The position numbers were made by a program, and so were the translations under genes. The notes under the pieces are model-generated. The model did not search any database. It was not told where the DNA came from and saw only the letters and a list, made by a program, of their open reading frames with translations. DNA of 6,965 bases from Myxococcales bacterium. Its GTDB lineage: Bacteria > Myxococcota > Myxococcia > Myxococcales > Anaeromyxobacteraceae. Where the stretch lies: assembly GCA_021848865.1 (NCBI GenBank), contig JAJZTO010000146.1, positions 1 through 6,965 of the forward strand, given 5' to 3'. Positions 1 through 6,382 of the stretch are shown piece by piece. Numbering within the stretch: the first letter of the stretch is position 1; the number at the start of each line of letters is the position of its first letter.

Positions 1-996
1 TGGCTCTTCCTGGTGGGCGGACCGCGGCTCGGCCAGTACGAGGGGCTGGTGGGGGCCTCGCTGGTGGTGGTCTCGGCGGTGGTCACCGGCTCGGTGGTGG
101 TCTGGCGCAACGCGCGCGAGGTGCAGCGCACCGACGACGAGCGGACCCGCGTCGAGGAGACCCTGCGCGACGAGCGGGAGTGGCTGCGGCGCGTCGAGGC
201 CGAGCGCATGACCCTGCTGGAGCGGGAGCAGGCGGCCCGGGCCGAGGCGGAGCGGGCCAGCCGCGCCAAGGACGAGTTCATCGCCACGCTCTCCCACGAG
301 CTGCGCACGCCGCTGAACTCGGTGCTGGGGTGGGCGCGGCTGCTGCGCGGCGGCAAGCTGGACGCCGACGGCGTCCGCCAGGCGGTGGAGGCCATCGAGC
401 GCGGCGCCGTCACCCAGGCCCAGATCGTGGACGACCTGCTCGACGTCTCGCGCATCGTCCGCGGGGCGCTGCGGCTCGACGTCCGGCCGGTGGACCTCGG
501 GCCGGTCATCGACGCCGCCGTGGACACGGTCCGCCCCGCGGCCCAGGCCCGGGGCATCGAGATCGACCTGCAGGTCGCGGCGCGAGGGCCGGTGCCGGGC
601 GACGCCGGCCGCCTCCAGCAGGTGGTCTGGAACCTGGTGGCCAACGCCATCAAGTTCACGCCGCCCGGCGGCCGCGTGGAGGTGCGGACGGCGCAGCGGC
701 CGGACGGCATCGAGATCGCGGTGGCCGACGACGGCATCGGCATCCCGCCCGAGTTCATCCCCCACCTCTTCGAGCGCTTCCGGCAGGCGGACTCCTCCAC
801 CACCCGCGCCCACGGCGGCCTGGGGCTGGGGCTGGCCATCGTGCGGCACCTGGTGGAGGCCCACGGCGGCAGCGTCGCCGCCGACAGCCCGGGGCCGGGG
901 CGGGGGGCGACCTTCACCGTCCACCTGCCGCTCGCCGGGCCGCGCCCGGGGTTCCGGGGCGGGGAGCTGGGCGCCCGGACGCCCGGGCGCGCCTGA
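1..996 (+). CDS. Sensor histidine kinase, C-terminal part (5' truncated by window edge)
   Basis: Membrane sensor kinase that autophosphorylates on His and passes the phosphate to a response regulator. The frame is open to base 1, so the start lies outside; the GTG at 13 is an internal valine. Numbering from the codon at base 1 (331 residues visible), residues 15-35 form one hydrophobic transmembrane helix. A long charged, probably coiled-coil signalling helix follows (about 36-90). The HisKA H-box SHELRTPLN has phospho-acceptor His99. The HATPase_c domain has an N-box (NLVANAIKF, about 211-219), G1 (DDGIGIPP, 243-250), F-box (LFERFRQAD, 256-264) and G2 (GGLGLGLAI, about 272-280). All boxes look intact, so it should be active. 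No receiver domain follows G2, only a short Gly/Arg/Pro-rich tail. The sensory part is unseen, so the signal is unknown, and no response regulator lies in view. Catalytic family is certain; the gene name is not assignable. Confidence 0.95.
   Translation, partial: WLFLVGGPRLGQYEGLVGASLVVVSAVVTGSVVVWRNAREVQRTDDERTRVEETLRDEREWLRRVEAERMTLLEREQAARAEAERASRAKDEFIATLSHELRTPLNSVLGWARLLRGGKLDADGVRQAVEAIERGAVTQAQIVDDLLDVSRIVRGALRLDVRPVDLGPVIDAAVDTVRPAAQARGIEIDLQVAARGPVPGDAGRLQQVVWNLVANAIKFTPPGGRVEVRTAQRPDGIEIAVADDGIGIPPEFIPHLFERFRQADSSTTRAHGGLGLGLAIVRHLVEAHGGSVAADSPGPGRGATFTVHLPLAGPRPGFRGGELGARTPGRA
971..990 (+). other. Perfect 8-bp GC hairpin at the kinase 3' end
   Basis: GCGCCCGG (971-978) is the exact reverse complement of CCGGGCGC (983-990), with a 4-nt loop ACGC. 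It lies just before the kinase stop codon at 994-996 and has no T tract after it. It may form, with the next hairpin, a U-less transcription end or an mRNA 3' stabiliser. In DNA this GC-rich it could also arise by chance. Confidence 0.3.
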
Positions 997-1008
997 ACCG
1001 GGCGGCGC

Positions 1009-1027
1009 CCCCGGGGCCGCCCCGGGG
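1009..1027 (+). terminator. Candidate U-less terminator hairpin between the kinase gene and holB
   Basis: CCCCGGGG (1009-1016) pairs with a second CCCCGGGG (1020-1027) across a 3-nt CCG loop, giving an all-G:C 8-bp stem in the 75-base gap. It is the second of two perfect 8-bp stems around the kinase stop. No run of T follows, so a classical intrinsic terminator is not shown. Its position between a finishing gene and a promoter-like element is what suggests termination. Confidence 0.3.
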
Positions 1028-1050
1028 CGGTTCGGCGCGGCGGAGGCGCG

Positions 1051-1059
1051 TGCTATCTT
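1051..1059 (+). promoter_or_regulatory. Candidate extended -10 promoter for the holB operon
   Basis: TGCTATCTT reads as an extended -10 (TG-n-TATCTT, 4 of 6 matches to TATAAT). It is one of the very few A/T-rich spots in the gap. The hexamer 17 bp upstream (TTCGGC, 1031-1036) is a poor -35, as is tolerated with extended -10 elements. Transcription would begin around 1065-1067, only about 5-7 nt before the holB ATG, which implies a nearly leaderless mRNA. Confidence 0.4.
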
Positions 1060-1071
1060 CCGCGGCGCCTC

Positions 1072-2178
1072 ATGCCCTTCTCGGAGCTCATCGGACAGGA
1101 ACGGGCCGTCGGATCGCTGCGCTCGGCGCTGCGCCGCGGGACGGTCCACCACGCCTTCCTCTTCGCCGGCCCGGCCGGGGTGGGGAAGGGGACCGCCGCC
1201 CGGCTGCTGGCGCAGGCGCTGAACTGCGAAGGCACGGTCCGGGCGACGGGGCGGCCGGACGGGGCCGCCCCGGAGCGGGCGGGGGACGGGGGGGGGCCGG
1301 CCGCCGGGCCCGCGCGTCCCGACGACCCGTGCGGCGCCTGCGCCCCGTGCCGGAAGATCGCGAAGGGGGTGCACCCCGACGTCCTGCTCCTCGAGGAGGA
1401 GCGGACCATGGCCAAGGCCGGGCGCTGGGAGCCCCGGGGTGGCCGGGCCCCGTCGAAGGACGTCGTGGTGGACCAGGTGCGCGACCTGGTGGACCGGCGG
1501 CTGGCGCTGCGCCGGTTCGAGGGGCGGACCCGGGTGGTGATCGTCGATCCGGCCGACGCCATGAACCACCAGGCCCAGAACGCCCTGCTCAAGACCCTGG
1601 AGGAGCCGCCCGAGGACACCGCCCTGGTGCTGGTGGCGTCGGCGCCCGACGCGCTCCTGCCCACCATCCGCTCCCGCTGCCTGCGGGTGCCCTTCGCCCC
1701 GCTCTCCGACGGGCAGGTGGCGTCGCGGCTGGAGGCGGAGGGACGCAGCCCGGAGAAGGCCCGGCTGGCGGCGGCGCTGGCCGGCGGCTCGCTGGGCCGG
1801 GCGCTGGAGCTGGACGACGAGGCGCTGGAGGCGCGCCGCGCCGCGGTCGAGGCGGCGGCCGGGCTCCCCGCCGGCGACGCCGGCGCCTGGATCGCCTACG
1901 CCCGGGCCCAGGGGGAGGACCGGGAGGCGGCGCGCGAGACCTGCGAGCTGCTGCTGGTCTGGCTGCGCGACGTGCTGGTGCTGCAGGCCGCCGGCGGGCG
2001 GGCGCGGCCGGCGCTGGCCGACCTGGCCGGCGCGGCCCGGGCCGCCGCCGCGGCGCTCTCGCCGCCCGAGGTGCTGCGCCGCATCGGCCGGGTCCGGCAG
2101 GCGCTGGCCGCCCTGCGCCAGAACGCCGGCCCGGCCCTGGCGCTGGAGCGGATGCTGATCGGGTGGTTCCATGGCTAG
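1072..2178 (+). CDS. holB: DNA polymerase III clamp loader, delta' subunit
   Basis: Delta' is the rigid stator of the clamp-loader ring (with DnaX and delta) that opens and loads the beta sliding clamp in the cytoplasm. It has 368 residues against about 334 in E. coli. The N-terminal AAA+ domain shows an intact Walker A, GPAGVGKGT (33-41), whereas the E. coli protein has a degenerate one. A four-Cys zinc module (C52, C87, C90, C93) follows, then the family signature NALLKTLEEPP (170-180) and the SRC motif (201-203) that supplies the trans arginine finger. The rest is the alpha-helical lid and collar. A Gly/Pro/Ala/Arg-rich insert (about 53-86) splits the zinc module. The ATG at 1072 starts right at the family's usual N-terminus and has no Shine-Dalgarno sequence. 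The gene overlaps holA by 8 nt. DnaX is the main alternative, but the short length and lack of a tau-type C-terminus favour HolB. Confidence 0.93.
   Translation: MPFSELIGQERAVGSLRSALRRGTVHHAFLFAGPAGVGKGTAARLLAQALNCEGTVRATGRPDGAAPERAGDGGGPAAGPARPDDPCGACAPCRKIAKGVHPDVLLLEEERTMAKAGRWEPRGGRAPSKDVVVDQVRDLVDRRLALRRFEGRTRVVIVDPADAMNHQAQNALLKTLEEPPEDTALVLVASAPDALLPTIRSRCLRVPFAPLSDGQVASRLEAEGRSPEKARLAAALAGGSLGRALELDDEALEARRAAVEAAAGLPAGDAGAWIAYARAQGEDREAARETCELLLVWLRDVLVLQAAGGRARPALADLAGAARAAAAALSPPEVLRRIGRVRQALAALRQNAGPALALERMLIGWFHG
1277..1296 (+). repeat. G-run cluster with a G9 homopolymer inside holB (possible G-quadruplex)
   Basis: Within the low-complexity insert of holB the coding strand has GGG (1277-1279), GGGGG (1281-1285) and a nine-G run (1288-1296), separated by 1 and 2 nt. 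The G9 encodes three consecutive GGG glycine codons. The cluster satisfies a G3+ quadruplex pattern if the last run supplies two G-tracts. It is also a likely slippage or sequencing-error site. Confidence 0.55.
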
Positions 2179-3529
2179 CCCGCGCCCACGCAAGGGGGAC
2201 GGCGCCACGCTGGCCGCCTGCCTGGCCGAGGCCCGGGCCGGGAAGGCGCTGCCGGTCTACCTCCTCGACGGCGATGCCTTCCTCTCGGGCCGCGCCGCCC
2301 GTGAGCTGGCCGAGGCGCTGGTCCCCGAGGCCCGGCGCTCCCTGAACCTGGTGGAGCTGGACGCGGCCGCCTCGCCGGCGGAGGTGGCGGCCGAGCTGTC
2401 CACCGTGGGGCTCTTCGGCGGCGGCAAGGTGGTGCTGCTCTCCGAGCCGGCCTTCCTCACCTCCAAGGAGGACCAGGACGAGGCCTTCCGGCGGGCCCGG
2501 GACCGGTGGGCCCAGGGCGGGCAGCGGGAGGCGGCGCGCCGCCTCCTGGCGCTGGCCGCCAAGGCCGGCTGGACGGCGCAGGACCTGGCCGGCCCGGACG
2601 CGCCCGGGGCCGCCGCCTGGCGCGCCGAGCTGGCGGTGGACGCCGCCTTCGATCCGGACTTCGTCGCCGCCGCGGCCCGCTGGGCCCTGGAGCGGGACAT
2701 GAAGGCGGCCCGGGACGACGCCGGGACGCTCGACGCGCTGCTGGCCCGCGGCCTGCCGCCCGGCCACGTGCTGGTGGTGGCCGCCGGCAAGGTGGACGGC
2801 CGCCTGCCGCTGGTGAAGAAGCTGGCGGCGGCCGGGCGCCGGGTGGGGTTCGCCATCGAGAAGGTGGGGGAGTGGCAGAACCAGCGGCTCGACCTGCGCC
2901 CCACCATCGAGCTGCTCCTGGCGGCCTCCGGGAAGCGGGTGGAGCCCGACGCCGAGCAGCTCCTGGCCGGCCGGGTCGGGGAGGACGCCCGGACGCTGGC
3001 GAGCGAGCTGGCGAAGCTCGCCGCCTACGTGGGCTCCCGCAAGGTGATCACCGCCGAGGACGTGGAGCAGATCGTGGTCCGCGTCGCCGAGGACCCCTTC
3101 TTCGCCCTCGGCAACGCCGTCGAGGCGCGGGACCGCGCCGCGGCGCTGGCGGTCCTGGACCGCACCCTGGCCGACGGGGGCAGCATCCACATGGTGATCT
3201 CGCTGCTGGCCTCCACCTTGCGCCGGATGATCGAGGAGCGGGAGCGGGCCCGCCGCGTCGCCGGCGACCGGCGCATCGCCAGCGCCCGGGAGTGGGAGAG
3301 CCTGGTCTTCCCCTCGGTGAGCGAGGAGGAGCGCGGGGAGAAGAAGCCCTACGGCTTCTGGATGAAGTACCAGGCCTCGCTGCGCTTCTCCCGGGAGGAG
3401 CTGCTGCGGGGCCTGGCCGAGGTGGCGGAGGCCGACGTCGCTGCCAAGAGCGGCCGCGACGCGCGGGTGGCGGTGGAGCGGCTCCTGGTCCGCCTGCTGG
3501 CGGAGCGCGAGAGGAGAGGTGCAGCGTGA
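2171..3529 (+). CDS. holA: DNA polymerase III clamp loader, delta subunit
   Basis: Delta is the wrench subunit that binds the beta clamp and springs it open in the clamp loader. The N-terminus (PVYLLDGDAFLSGRAA, 28-43) and LFGGGKVVLL (81-90) match the family's domain I opening. GRVGEDARTLASELAKL (267-283) matches the domain II region, and the 305-445 stretch matches the helical collar domain, including FSREELLRGLAEVAEAD (406-422). It has 452 residues against roughly 330-350 usual. Most of the excess lies at about 98-196, between the LFGGGK strand and the next core strand (HVLVVAAGKVD, 199-209), plus a small expansion near 363-400. ATG 2171 is the first start after an in-frame stop at 2156-2158. 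It overlaps the holB end in ATGGCTAG and has only a weak GGGTGG upstream, so coupled re-initiation is likely. It ends by overlapping metG in GTGA. Delta proteins diverge strongly, but order, motifs and the holB partner agree. Confidence 0.9.
   Translation: MASPRPRKGDGATLAACLAEARAGKALPVYLLDGDAFLSGRAARELAEALVPEARRSLNLVELDAAASPAEVAAELSTVGLFGGGKVVLLSEPAFLTSKEDQDEAFRRARDRWAQGGQREAARRLLALAAKAGWTAQDLAGPDAPGAAAWRAELAVDAAFDPDFVAAAARWALERDMKAARDDAGTLDALLARGLPPGHVLVVAAGKVDGRLPLVKKLAAAGRRVGFAIEKVGEWQNQRLDLRPTIELLLAASGKRVEPDAEQLLAGRVGEDARTLASELAKLAAYVGSRKVITAEDVEQIVVRVAEDPFFALGNAVEARDRAAALAVLDRTLADGGSIHMVISLLASTLRRMIEERERARRVAGDRRIASAREWESLVFPSVSEEERGEKKPYGFWMKYQASLRFSREELLRGLAEVAEADVAAKSGRDARVAVERLLVRLLAERERRGAA
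3512..3520 (+). promoter_or_regulatory. Ribosome binding site for metG
   Basis: AGGAG (3512-3516) lies 9 nt, and the adjoining GAGGT (3516-3520) 5 nt, before the GTG at 3526. This is the clearest Shine-Dalgarno sequence in the operon. It lies inside the end of holA and fixes the GTG at 3526 as the metG start, although the same frame stays open for about a thousand bases upstream. Confidence 0.75.
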
Positions 3530-5595
3530 GCGAGAGAGTGCTGGTGACGAGCGCCCTGCCGTACGCCAACGGGCCCATCCACCTCGGCCACATGGTCGAG
3601 CACGTCCAGACCGACGTCTACGTCCGCTACCGGCGCTCGATCGGCGACGAGGTCACCTGGATCTGCGCCGCCGACGCGCACGGCACGCCCATCGAGGTGA
3701 ACGCCGGGAAGGCGGGGATGGACCCGGCCGCCTTCGCCGAGAAGTACCGCGCCGACCAGCGCCGGGACTTCGAGCGCTTCGAGATCGCCCACGACACCTA
3801 CTACACCACCCACTCGCCCGAGAACCGGAAGTGGGCCTACCGGATCTACGACGCCCTCAAGGCGAAGGGGCTCATCTACAAGAAGTCGGTGGAGCAGCTC
3901 TACTGCGAGCACGACAAGCGCTTCCTGCCCGACCGCTTCGTCAAGGGGACCTGCCCGAAGTGCGGCACGCCCGACCAGTACGGCGACGTCTGCGAGAGCT
4001 GCGGGACCACCTACGACCCGCGCGAGCTCCTGCAGCCGGCCTGCGCCCTCTGCGGCCGGCCGCCGGTGGTGCGCGCCAGCGACCACGCCTACGTGAACCT
4101 GCGCAAGCCCGAGGTGCACGCCCTGATCCAGGGGTGGGTGGAGGCCGAGGGCCACCTGGAGCCCGGCGTCCGGGCCCAGGTCTCGGGCTGGCTCGCCGAC
4201 CTGCAGGACTGGTGCATCACCCGCGACCCGCCCTACTTCGGCTTCCCGGTGCAGGACCCCGACTTCCCGGGCAAGTTCCTCTACGTCTGGGTGGACGCGC
4301 CCATCGGCTACCTCTCCAGCGCCGAGCACCACTTCGCCGAGGAGGTCCCCCCGGAGCGGCGGCTCGCGCCCGAGGCCTTCGAGCGCGCCTGGCTGGCCGA
4401 GGGCGCGCCGGCCCGGCTGGAGCACTTCATCGGCAAGGACATCCTCCGGTTCCACGCCGTCTTCTGGCCGGCGATGCTCTGGGCCGCGGGGCTCAAGCGG
4501 CCGGACCGGATGCCGGTCCACGGCCACCTCACCGTGAACGGCGAGAAGATGTCCAAGTCGCGCGGCACCTTCGTGAACGCCGCCACCTACCTGGACGCCG
4601 GGCTCGACCCGGAGCTGCTGCGCTACTTCTACTGCGCCAACCTCGGGCCCGGCGTCGCCGACCTGGACCTGTCGCTGGAGGAGTTCCGCAACCGGATCAA
4701 CGCCGACCTGGCGAACAACATCGCCAACCTGGCCTCCCGGGTGGCGGCGCTGCTGCAGCGCGCCGGGCCGGTGGAGGCGCGCCCCGACGCGGAGATCCGG
4801 GAGCTGGCGCGCCGCCTGCTCGACGAGGCGCGCGCCGACTACCTGCGGCTCCAGCTCAAGGCGGTGGTCCGGGGCGCCAGCGAGATCGCCGTCCTCTGCA
4901 ACCGCCGCGTCCAGGCGGGGAAGCCCTGGGAGAACCCGTCCGGCGAGGAGCAGCGGGCGCTGCTGTGGAGCGTGGCCAAGGCGCTGCTGGCCATCGCCAT
5001 GATCCTGCGCCCGGTGATGCCGCGCTTCGCCGGCGGCCTGGCCCGCGCCTTCGGCGCGGAGCTGCCGCGCTGGGACGAGGGGTTCGACCCGTTCCACGGG
5101 CCGGTGGAGGTGCGCGAGAAGCCGCCGCAGATCGCGCGGCTGGAGGCGAGGCAGGTGGAGCGGCTCATCGCCGTCGCCCCGGAGGCGAAGCCGGCCCGGG
5201 TCTCGGCGGCGCCCAGCCCGGCCGAGACCGCGACCAAGGTCACCGCCCGCCCGGCCCCGGTCCCGGGCGTCATCGGCTACGAGGACTTCGCCCGGGTCGA
5301 GCTGCGGGTCGGACGGGTGCAGGCGGCCGAGCCGGTGCCCAAGGCCGACAAGCTCCTGAAGCTCTCGGTGGACGTGGGGGAGGCGGCGCCACGCACCATC
5401 GTGGCGGGGATCGCCCCGGCCTACCCCGACCCGTCCCGGCTGGTGGGGCTGCGCATCGTGGTGGTGGCCAACCTCGAGCCGCGGCCGCTGCGCGGCATCC
5501 TCTCGCAGGGGATGCTGCTGGCGGCCGGCGAGGCGCCCGACCTCCAGGTGGTGACGGTGGGTGAGGGGATCGCCCCGGGCGCGCGGGTGAAGTGA
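3526..5595 (+). CDS. metG: Methionyl-tRNA synthetase with C-terminal tRNA-binding domain
   Basis: Class I synthetase that joins methionine to tRNA-Met using ATP, in the cytoplasm. It has 689 residues; E. coli MetG has 677. The Rossmann fold opens with ALPYANGPIHLGHM (10-23), holding the HIGH-type motif HLGH (19-22); KMSKS is at 341-345. The connective peptide has the zinc knuckle C143-x2-C146 and C156-x2-C159, plus an extra C173-x2-C176 and C127 not found in the E. coli form. YVWVDAPIGYLSS (253-265) is the family signature near the active site. In the anticodon domain, N401, R405 (NLASR) and W468 (KPW) match the CAU-reading residues known from E. coli. A Pro/Ala-rich linker (about 550-580) leads to an EMAP-II/Trbp111-like OB fold (about 584-689) that binds tRNA non-specifically and often dimerises. 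The start is GTG, overlapping the holA stop by 4 nt and backed by a good Shine-Dalgarno sequence. Confidence 0.98.
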   Translation: MSERVLVTSALPYANGPIHLGHMVEHVQTDVYVRYRRSIGDEVTWICAADAHGTPIEVNAGKAGMDPAAFAEKYRADQRRDFERFEIAHDTYYTTHSPENRKWAYRIYDALKAKGLIYKKSVEQLYCEHDKRFLPDRFVKGTCPKCGTPDQYGDVCESCGTTYDPRELLQPACALCGRPPVVRASDHAYVNLRKPEVHALIQGWVEAEGHLEPGVRAQVSGWLADLQDWCITRDPPYFGFPVQDPDFPGKFLYVWVDAPIGYLSSAEHHFAEEVPPERRLAPEAFERAWLAEGAPARLEHFIGKDILRFHAVFWPAMLWAAGLKRPDRMPVHGHLTVNGEKMSKSRGTFVNAATYLDAGLDPELLRYFYCANLGPGVADLDLSLEEFRNRINADLANNIANLASRVAALLQRAGPVEARPDAEIRELARRLLDEARADYLRLQLKAVVRGASEIAVLCNRRVQAGKPWENPSGEEQRALLWSVAKALLAIAMILRPVMPRFAGGLARAFGAELPRWDEGFDPFHGPVEVREKPPQIARLEARQVERLIAVAPEAKPARVSAAPSPAETATKVTARPAPVPGVIGYEDFARVELRVGRVQAAEPVPKADKLLKLSVDVGEAAPRTIVAGIAPAYPDPSRLVGLRIVVVANLEPRPLRGILSQGMLLAAGEAPDLQVVTVGEGIAPGARVK

Positions 5596-5596
5596 C

Positions 5597-6379
5597 GTGG
5601 CCCGGCTCCTCGACAGCCACGCCCACCTCGACCTCGACGACTACGCGGCCGACCTCCCGGAGGTGGTGGAGCGGGCCCGGGCCGCGGGGGTCGAGCGCAT
5701 CGTCTGCGTCGGGCTGTGGCGCGGGCCCGGGAGCTTCGGGAGCGCGCTGGAGCTGGCGGCGCGGCAGCCCGACCTCTTCAGCGCCACCGCCGGCGTGCAC
5801 CCGCACGAGTGCGCCCGGGTCCCGGAGGAGGACTGGGCGGCGCTGGCGCGCCTGGCGCGCGATCCACGGGTCGTCGGGATCGGGGAGACCGGGCTCGACT
5901 TCCACTACGACCACTCGCCGCGGCCGGCGCAGATCGAGAGCTTCCGGCGGTCGCTGGCGCTGGCGCGGGAGGCGGGGAAGCCGGTGGTGGTCCACGTGCG
6001 GGAGGCCGACGCGGCCTGCGCCGAGGCGCTGGCCGCCGAGGGCGTCCCGCCGGCCGGCGGCGTCGTCCACTGCTTCACCGGCGACGCCGCCGCGGCGCGG
6101 CGCTACCTCGACCTGGGGCTCCACCTCTCGGTGGCCGGGGTGATCACCTTCCGGACCGCCGAGGCGCTGCGGGAGGCGGTGAGGGTGGTGCCGCGCGACC
6201 GGCTGCTGGTGGAGACCGACTGCCCCTTCCTGGCCCCGGTCCCCTGGCGCGGCAAGCGCAACGAGCCGGCCTGGGTGCGGGCCACCGCCGGGAAGGTGGC
6301 GGAGGTGTGGGGCACCACGCTGGACGCGGTCGGCGAGATCACCACCGCGAACGCGCGGAGGCTGTTCCGGCTCCCCTAG
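5597..6379 (+). CDS. tatD: TatD family metal-dependent DNase/hydrolase
   Basis: TIM-barrel hydrolase of the amidohydrolase superfamily. E. coli TatD acts as a Mg2+-dependent 3'-5' exonuclease on single-stranded DNA and RNA and has been linked to oxidative DNA damage repair; other family members act as D-aminoacyl-tRNA deacylases. It has 260 residues, the usual length. The metal ligands are all present: H8 and H10 (DSHAHLD, 6-12), E97 (GETGLDFH), H133 (VVHVRE), H158 (HCFTG) and D208 (ETDCPFLAP, 206-214). GVHPH (66-70) is also typical. GTG 5597 is the only start possible before the DSHAHLD motif because TGA at 5588-5590 closes the frame upstream. It follows the metG stop by 1 nt with only weak purine-rich sequence, so translation is probably coupled. 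The 3' end interlocks with pepT. Nuclease, RNase or deacylase activity cannot be told apart from sequence. Confidence 0.95.
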   Translation: MARLLDSHAHLDLDDYAADLPEVVERARAAGVERIVCVGLWRGPGSFGSALELAARQPDLFSATAGVHPHECARVPEEDWAALARLARDPRVVGIGETGLDFHYDHSPRPAQIESFRRSLALAREAGKPVVVHVREADAACAEALAAEGVPPAGGVVHCFTGDAAAARRYLDLGLHLSVAGVITFRTAEALREAVRVVPRDRLLVETDCPFLAPVPWRGKRNEPAWVRATAGKVAEVWGTTLDAVGEITTANARRLFRLP

Positions 6380-6382
6380 GGG
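6373..6382. other. Palindrome CCCCTAGGGG carrying both convergent stop codons
   Basis: This is a perfect 10-bp palindrome. Its central CTAG gives the tatD stop TAG (6377-6379) on the plus strand and the pepT stop TAG (6378-6376) on the minus strand. The coding regions therefore overlap by 4 nt and there is no intergenic space for a bidirectional terminator. The palindrome has no loop and is too short to act as a terminator hairpin by itself. Confidence 0.85.

Noticed and set aside
13..15. GTG as the start of the histidine kinase
   Set aside because: The frame is open to base 1, and starting here would leave a single transmembrane helix with no sensory part, so it is more likely an internal Val.
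180..2345. Long plus-strand open frame across the kinase gene and holB (over 700 codons)
   Set aside because: Its translation is Arg/Pro/Gly/Ala repeats without family motifs, and it lies out of frame over two well-supported genes. Stops are rare in off frames at this G+C level.
2506..3525. Apparent 340-codon N-terminal extension of metG in the same frame
   Set aside because: The extension is low-complexity Arg/Gly/Pro and shadows holA. MetRS begins normally at the GTG at 3526, which has a good Shine-Dalgarno sequence.
1589..5097. Long minus-strand open frames under holB, holA and metG
   Set aside because: They are antisense shadows of strongly coding plus-strand frames, His/Leu/Val/Arg-rich without motifs, and have no supporting start signals.
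3519..5564. Second long plus-strand frame over metG
   Set aside because: It is an out-of-frame, Arg/Pro-rich shadow of a certain gene with no recognisable domain.
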